A stretch of 64,000 nucleotides of DNA from Modestobacter lapidis. Lineage in GTDB: Bacteria > Actinomycetota > Actinomycetes > Mycobacteriales > Geodermatophilaceae. The stretch covers positions 1-64,000 of the forward strand of contig JABAKE010000011.1 of the NCBI GenBank assembly GCA_019779905.1. The letters run 5' to 3'. Positions 60,084-64,000 of this stretch are shown in pieces (within the stretch, counting starts at the first letter, position 1; the number at the start of each line of letters is the position of its first letter). Below the pieces are notes generated by a model. That model had not been told where the DNA came from, searched no databases, and was given only the letters and a program-made list of their open reading frames with translations. The translations under genes were made by a program, and so were the position numbers.

Positions 60084-60191
60084 TGAAGGACCCCCGTGCC
60101 CCCCACCCCTCGCAGGCTCGGGGCGGGCCCCTGCACGGGGGCCACCTGAGCTCGGAGGCTCGGGGCGGGCCCCTGGACGGGGGCCGGCTGA
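60081..60191 (+). repeat. Stop-codon-linked stem-loop repeat, copy 3, with half duplication
   Basis: It starts at the rsiG TGA stop, then TGAAGGACCCCCGTGC. The outer stem is CCCCCGTGC/GCACGGGGG, the core CTCGCAGGCTCG, ending GGGGGCC...TGA at 60149. A second copy of the distal half (60150-60191) follows directly. Its first 69 bases match copies 1 and 2 read on the minus strand. It is translated as the N-terminus of the asparaginase frame. Confidence 0.78.
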
Positions 60192-61189
60192 CCACCCCCA
60201 CCGCCGCCCTCAGGACCTGGCCGGACAACCCCGTCCTGGTGGAGGCGTGGCGCGCCGGCCTGGGTACCGACGTCCTGGAGTCCGTCCACCGCGGAGCCCT
60301 GGTCGTGGTGGACGCCGACGGGCAGCAGACCTTCGCCACCGGGGACGTCGTCCGGCCGGTGCTGCCGCGCTCGTCGAACAAGCCGGTGCAGGCGACGGCG
60401 TTGCTGGCCGCCGGCTGGTCGCCCCGGAACGACCGTGAGCTCGCCATCGGCGCCGCGTCGCACAACGGCGAGGACGGGCACGTCGAGCTGGTCCGCACCC
60501 TGCTCGACGCCGCGGGGCTGACCCCCGACGACCTCGGCTGCCCGCCCGCGCTGCCCGGGCACGAGACCACCCGCGCGCACTGGCTGGCCGCCGGGCGGGC
60601 GCCGGAACGGGTGGCGATGAACTGCTCGGGCAAGCACGCGGCGATGCTCGCGGCGTGCGTGGCGGCCGGCTGGCCGACCGGGGGCTACCTGGCGCGTGAC
60701 CACCCGCTGCAGCAGCTGATCGAGGCGCGGCTGGGCGAGGCGGCCGGTGAGCCGGTGTCCGCCGTCGTCACCGACGGGTGCGGCGCGCCGCAGCACGCGC
60801 TGTCCCTGACCGGACTCGCCCGCAGCGTGCTGTCGCTGGTCCAGGCCGGGCCGGGCACCCCGGGCCGCCGGGTGGCCGACGCGATGCGGGCGCACCCGTG
60901 GCTGGTCGCCGGCACCGGCCGGGACGACACCGACCTGATGCAGGACGTCGAGGGGGTGCTGGTCAAGGGGGGTGCGGACGGCGTGCACGTCGCCGCGCTG
61001 CCCGGTGCCGGGGCGGTCGCGCTGAAACTGGACGACGGCGGCGACCGGGGGCGGCTGCCGGCGCTGGCCGCCGGGCTGCGGCGGCTGGGTGTGCCCGGCG
61101 GGACGCTGGAGCGCTGGGCGGTCACCCCGGTGGCCGGCGGCGCGGGTGTGGTCGGGGAGATCCGCGCGGCGGTCGCGCTGCGCGGCTGA
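60083..61189 (+). CDS. Asparaginase (Asparaginase_II family)
   Basis: A protein of up to 368 residues of the Asparaginase_II family: ESVHRGALVVVDADG, SSNKPVQATALLAAGW, AIGAASHNGEDGHVELV, MNCSGKHAAMLAACVAAGWP and VTDGCGAPQHALSLTGLARS are its landmarks. It hydrolyses L-asparagine to aspartate and ammonia. The ATG 60083 shares a base with the rsiG stop, but the first 40 residues (MKDPRAPHPSQARGG...) are a translation of the stem-loop repeat and should not be functional. No better start is seen before GTG at about 60239, so the true N-terminus is uncertain. Confidence 0.85.
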   Translation: MKDPRAPHPSQARGGPLHGGHLSSEARGGPLDGGRLTTPTAALRTWPDNPVLVEAWRAGLGTDVLESVHRGALVVVDADGQQTFATGDVVRPVLPRSSNKPVQATALLAAGWSPRNDRELAIGAASHNGEDGHVELVRTLLDAAGLTPDDLGCPPALPGHETTRAHWLAAGRAPERVAMNCSGKHAAMLAACVAAGWPTGGYLARDHPLQQLIEARLGEAAGEPVSAVVTDGCGAPQHALSLTGLARSVLSLVQAGPGTPGRRVADAMRAHPWLVAGTGRDDTDLMQDVEGVLVKGGADGVHVAALPGAGAVALKLDDGGDRGRLPALAAGLRRLGVPGGTLERWAVTPVAGGAGVVGEIRAAVALRG

Positions 61190-61205
61190 GAGCCGCGTCA
61201 CCTGC

Positions 61206-61253
61206 GCTAGCACCCTGCTTGCAGGAGCTAGCACGGTGGGCTACCGTGGAGCT
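61206..61253 (+). promoter_or_regulatory. Promoter and dyad operator of the XRE-hbhA operon
   Basis: TTGCAG (61219-61224) and TACCGT (61242-61247) are separated by 17 bases, and GTG 61254 begins six bases later, predicting a leaderless mRNA. GCTAGCAC occurs at 61206-61213 and 61227-61234, 21 bases apart, and CCTGC-TT-GCAGG lies between, making an imperfect dyad over the -35 region. It probably binds the XRE regulator itself. Confidence 0.72.
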
Positions 61254-61787
61254 GTGCAGAAGCCGGCCGAGTTCGTCCGCGAGCAGGTGAGCACGGTGCG
61301 CGATACCGTGGCCACCGCTGCCGCCAGTGCGGCGGCGGAGGCCACCACCGTCTCCGGATCGGTCAGCTCGCACGTGGGCGACTTCATCCGCAGCCAGCGC
61401 AGCGCCGCCCAGGTGTCGCTGCGCGAGCTGGCCCGCAACGCCGGGGTGAGCAACCCCTACCTGTCGCAGGTCGAGCGCGGGCTCCGCAAGCCGTCGGCGG
61501 AGATCCTCGCCTCGATCGCCCGCGGGCTGAAGATCTCGGCCGAGACGCTCTACGAGCAGGCCGGCATCCTCGACCGCCGGGCCGGCACCGCCGGCACCGT
61601 CGCGGCGCTCCGCGCCGACGCCGCACTCTCCGAGCGGCACAAGGCCGTGCTGCTGGAGCTCTACGAGACCTACGCCCGCGAGCACGCCCGTGACCTGGAT
61701 GCGCAGGCCGCTCCTGCGGCGACCCCGCCTCCCCCCGCACCGTTCCGCACGTCCCCCGAGAAACCCTCCGAGGAGGAGCCGGCATGA
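61254..61787 (+). CDS. XRE-family regulator (Rv0474-like)
   Basis: A 177-residue protein. After an Ala-rich 45-residue helical segment comes an XRE DNA-binding domain (FIRSQRSAAQVSLRELARNAGVSNPYLSQVERGLRKPSAEILASIARGLKISAETLYEQAGIL), then a C-terminal helix region and a Pro-rich tail. It is the counterpart of Rv0474, which precedes hbhA in M. tuberculosis. The GTG start coincides with the predicted transcription start. Autoregulation is likely through the dyad at its promoter. Confidence 0.88.
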   Translation: MQKPAEFVREQVSTVRDTVATAAASAAAEATTVSGSVSSHVGDFIRSQRSAAQVSLRELARNAGVSNPYLSQVERGLRKPSAEILASIARGLKISAETLYEQAGILDRRAGTAGTVAALRADAALSERHKAVLLELYETYAREHARDLDAQAAPAATPPPPAPFRTSPEKPSEEEPA

Positions 61788-62698
61788 GCCGCACCGACAC
61801 CCTGAAGCACTACGGCGAGACCCTGGCCGAGCAGAGCCGCACGGGCCTGCTGGCCGCCATCGGCGCCGGCGACATCGCTGTCGACGCCGCCGTGGGGCGG
61901 GCCCGCACCGTCGTCGGGGGCTTCCGCGCCCGCGCCGAGGCCCTGCCCGGTGAGGCCCAGGTCCAGGCCGACCTGGCCGTCAAGGAGGCCCGCACCCGCG
62001 CTGAGCTGGCCCGGGCACGAGCCACCTCGGCCGCCGCGGAGGCGCGCGTCCGCGCCCTCACCGCCGCCGAGCAGGCCGGTGAGGCCGCGCAGCAGGCCCG
62101 CACCGCCGTCATCTCCGCGGCCGCCACCGTGCGGCCCGAGACGGTGCTCGGCACCGTGGCCGGCTTCGTCGGGGCGGCCCGCACGCAGGCCGTCAGCACC
62201 CTGGCCGGGTTCGCCGACCGCGGCGAGAAGGTCGTCGAGGAGCTGTACCGCCAGCCGGTCGTCCGGCGGGTCGCCGGCCGCACCGAGCAGACCGTGGACG
62301 CCGCGGTCGACACCGCCGCCGCGACCGTCGAGGACGCCCTGGCCGAGGTCGGGGACACCGTCGGCAGCGCGTCGGACAAGGTCACCTCGGTGGCGCAGAA
62401 GACGGCGGCGCGCGCCGACCAGAGCGCCGAGGCCATCGCCGAGGACACCGAGGCCGCTGCCCGGGCCACCAAGCGCCGGGCCCGCGCCACCGCCGCCAAG
62501 GCCGAGAAGACGGCCGAGAAGACGGCCCGCAAGCCCCGCGCGAAGCGGGCGCCCAAGGCGGCTGCGGCCAGCGAGGGCTCCGAGCTCACTCCGCTCGACG
62601 TCCCGGCCACGAGCGCGCTGATCGCCAGCGAGGGCCCCGTTCCCGACCCGACCGCCATCCCGGCCAAGAGCACGCCGTCGACCGACGGCGCGAACTGA
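61784..62698 (+). CDS. HbhA-like Lys/Ala-rich surface-associated protein
   Basis: A 304-residue protein of heparin-binding hemagglutinin type. A long Ala/Arg/Glu helical coiled region (about residues 25-215) is followed by a Lys/Ala/Pro-rich basic segment (KAEKTAEKTARKPRAKRAPKAAAA) that resembles the heparin-binding tail of HbhA, then an acidic, Ser/Pro-rich end absent from the mycobacterial protein. ATG 61784 overlaps the upstream gene by four bases. Outside mycobacteria, such proteins may associate with the envelope or nucleoid; adhesion is not implied. Confidence 0.85.
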   Translation: MSRTDTLKHYGETLAEQSRTGLLAAIGAGDIAVDAAVGRARTVVGGFRARAEALPGEAQVQADLAVKEARTRAELARARATSAAAEARVRALTAAEQAGEAAQQARTAVISAAATVRPETVLGTVAGFVGAARTQAVSTLAGFADRGEKVVEELYRQPVVRRVAGRTEQTVDAAVDTAAATVEDALAEVGDTVGSASDKVTSVAQKTAARADQSAEAIAEDTEAAARATKRRARATAAKAEKTAEKTARKPRAKRAPKAAAASEGSELTPLDVPATSALIASEGPVPDPTAIPAKSTPSTDGAN

Positions 62699-62733
62699 CC
62701 GGTCAGCGGCCGCCGGCCGGGTAGCCTCGGATC

Positions 62734-63021
62734 ATGCTCACGTTCGACGGCATCGTCTTCGGGATCGTCTACTACGGCGTCCTGGCCCTGGCGATCTGGG
62801 CGTTCGTCGACGCACTGGTCCGCCCGGCCGCGTCCTACGTCGCCGCCGGGAAGCTGACCAAGCCCGGCTGGATGGCGATCACCGGCATCGCCGCGCTGGT
62901 GCTGCTCTGGCGCGGGCCGATGGACTTCTTCGGCCTGCCGGCGGTCATCGCCGCGGTCGTCTACCTCGTCGACGTCCGCCCCGCGGTCCGCGGACTGCAG
63001 CGGGGCAACAACAGCTGGTGA
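62734..63021 (+). CDS. DUF2516 family membrane protein
   Basis: A 95-residue protein with three membrane helices (IVYYGVLALAIWAFVDALV, WMAITGIAALVLLW and LPAVIAAVVYLVDVRPAVR). It is the counterpart of Rv0476 and completes the XRE-hbhA-DUF2516 cluster, in which the role is unknown. ATG 62734 is the start. A long hairpin lies just after the gene. Confidence 0.9.
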   Translation: MLTFDGIVFGIVYYGVLALAIWAFVDALVRPAASYVAAGKLTKPGWMAITGIAALVLLWRGPMDFFGLPAVIAAVVYLVDVRPAVRGLQRGNNSW

Positions 63022-63042
63022 CCGCCGGCTAGCAGCACGTCC

Positions 63043-63095
63043 CGGGACCGGACCGGTCGCTCGACCTTCGTGGTCGGGCGGCCGGTCCGGTCCCG
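63043..63095. terminator. Long bidirectional hairpin
   Basis: CGGGACCGGACCGG pairs with CCGGTCCGGTCCCG and the inner CGCTCGACC with GGTCGGGCG (one mismatch) around TTCGT. It separates DUF2516 from the convergent PspC gene. Confidence 0.9.
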
Positions 63096-63111
63096 TTCGT
63101 CGTCCGGGTGG

Positions 63112-63315
63112 TCAGTACCGGTCGTCGCGCGGCATCAGCACCCACAACAGCAGGTAGGCGAGGAACTGCGGGCCGGGCAGGACGCAGGAGACGACGAACG
63201 CCACCCGAAGGCCGTTGCGGGAGAGGCCGAAGCGCCGGGCCAGGCCGGCGCACACCCCGGCGACCACCGCGTGGCGGCTGTCGCGGCTCAGGCGGCGGTG
63301 CACGGGCGAGGTCAT
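63112..63315 (-). CDS. PspC domain protein
   Basis: A 67-residue protein with the PspC fold: RRLSRDSRHAVVAGVCAGLARRFGLSRNGLRVAFVVSCVLPGPQFLAYLLLWVLMPRDD. One or two membrane helices are present. PspC-domain proteins act in envelope stress responses, and small solitary forms are common in actinobacteria. ATG 63315 is the start; longer upstream frames are rejected. Confidence 0.9.
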   Translation of the reverse strand: MTSPVHRRLSRDSRHAVVAGVCAGLARRFGLSRNGLRVAFVVSCVLPGPQFLAYLLLWVLMPRDDRY

Positions 63316-63374
63316 GGCATCGACCCTACGGTCTGCGCGCCCTCCCGGCGCGGCCCACCGCGGCCGCCCCGTCG

Positions 63375-64000
63375 TCAGCGGTCGAAGACCCCGGCCGGCG
63401 GCTGCGGTGACGGCTCCGCGACGGCGTCGAGCACCGGCCGGGCCTGGCCGACGAACGCCCGCAGGTCGTCGCCCGCGACCACCCGGGAGGGCATCGGGTC
63501 GCCGGCGCACCGGCGGGTGAGCCCGGCGACCGGCAGCTCGGCGTCCGAGGCCACCGCCACGGTGTTGCCGAACCGCCGCCCCCGCAGCGTTCCCGGCTCG
63601 GCCAGCAGCGCGACGTGCCCGAAGACCGCGGCCAGGGTGGCCGCCTCGGCGCGCAGGAACCGAAGCGGCGGGCCGTCGGAGACGTTCCAGGCGGTGACGC
63701 CGCCGGGCTTCAGCACCCGGGCGACGTCCGCGGCGAACTCCCTCGTCGTCAGGTGCGCGGGGGTGCGGGCGCCGGCGAACACGTCCACCACGACGACGTC
63801 CGCGCTGGCGTCCGGAAAGGTGGCCAGCCCGGCCCGGGCGTCCTCGCTGCGCACCCGCACCCGGGCGTCCCGTGGCAGCGGCAGGGACGTGCGCACCAGC
63901 TCGGTCAGGGCCGCGTCGAGCTCGACGACCCGCTGCCGGGAGCCGGGCCGGGTGACCGCGACGTAGCGGGGCAGGGTGAGCGCCCCGCCGCCCAGGTGCA
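63375..64000 (-). CDS. Spermidine synthase-like methyltransferase-fold protein (truncated by window edge)
   Basis: The 5' end lies beyond the right edge. The visible 208 or so residues begin HLGGGALTLPRYVAVTRPGSRQRVVELDAALTELV, the nucleotide-binding GGG.L and acidic E.D motifs of the spermidine synthase fold. It continues ADVVVVDVFAGARTPAHLTTREFAADVARVLKPGGVTAWNV and ends at 63375. Actinobacterial relatives without the polyamine-binding residues are often annotated as fused-MFS or spermidine synthase-like; true polyamine synthesis is uncertain. Confidence 0.82.
   Translation of the reverse strand, partial: HLGGGALTLPRYVAVTRPGSRQRVVELDAALTELVRTSLPLPRDARVRVRSEDARAGLATFPDASADVVVVDVFAGARTPAHLTTREFAADVARVLKPGGVTAWNVSDGPPLRFLRAEAATLAAVFGHVALLAEPGTLRGRRFGNTVAVASDAELPVAGLTRRCAGDPMPSRVVAGDDLRAFVGQARPVLDAVAEPSPQPPAGVFDR

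Noticed and set aside
1-64000. CRISPR array
   Set aside because: No regularly spaced short repeats with unique spacers were seen anywhere; the 42-base repeats at 38205-38430 are coding.
1-64000. Insertion sequence or transposase gene
   Set aside because: No transposase motifs or terminal inverted repeats were recognised; the only mobile features are the relaxase element end and the short repeats.

Overview
The window is very GC-rich, with dense short-spaced or overlapping genes, many GTG starts and a mycothiol-pathway gene. It also carries a block matching the Mycobacterium tuberculosis order Rv0811c to Rv0820 and an XRE-hbhA-DUF2516 cluster. This indicates a high-GC actinobacterium. The mix of stress, metal and SpoIIE/RsbW-type genes suggests Geodermatophilaceae (Blastococcus/Modestobacter/Geodermatophilus), but that family call is inference.

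Layout. About 1-4520 is the end of an integrated conjugative element: a MobF relaxase-helicase preceded by an AT-richer, dyad-rich stretch (candidate oriT) and closed by the 3' half of a tRNA-Lys(TTT) gene, a probable attachment site. 4580-5475 is a TetR/SugE(Gdx)-type exporter operon with a tandem operator. 5918-9891 holds two proteins of unknown function, a GAF-SpoIIE phosphatase, a small HTH-like protein and an HD-domain protein. 9884-12362 is a divergent arsenic cluster (arsR-acr3-arsC opposite an ArsI/CadI lyase). 12425-20824 contains hemerythrin, aldo/keto reductase, a crotonase, YihY, a 56-residue membrane protein, an acyl-CoA dehydrogenase and a MarR/DHA2 exporter pair. 21011-30907 contains HrpA, an RsbW-like kinase, a P450 and a form II CO-dehydrogenase-like LSM operon. 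31001-38779 contains cysDN, an OmpR-type two-component system, a siderophore-interacting protein, DUF2945/DUF2795 proteins and a repeat-rich helical protein. 38971-47390 contains a degenerate LCP protein and pstSCAB with a PHO box, then mshD and glnR. 47620-58633 is the conserved lmeA-thiX-cysA2-sseC-nitrobindin ... pabC-fur-ygfZ block, with DUF885 and NhaA genes within it. 58630-64000 contains a BKACE enzyme, RsiG with both c-di-GMP signatures, asparaginase, Rv0474-hbhA-DUF2516, PspC and a truncated spermidine synthase-like gene.

Functional links. Phosphate uptake sits beside the nitrogen regulator GlnR, as in mycobacteria. Sulfur assimilation (cysDN), a cysteine-containing leader peptide with sulfurtransferase genes, and mycothiol synthesis (mshD) connect to thiol supply, which the arsenate reductase probably uses. 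RsiG implies c-di-GMP control of a WhiG-type sigma factor encoded elsewhere.

The most notable unexplained signals are two interspersed repeats. One is a roughly 63-69 bp stem-loop that starts exactly at a stop codon in all three copies and whose outer stem covaries. The other is an AT-rich 18-bp palindrome, once in frame inside hrpA and twice filling a gap between convergent genes. Neither fits a family I can name with confidence.
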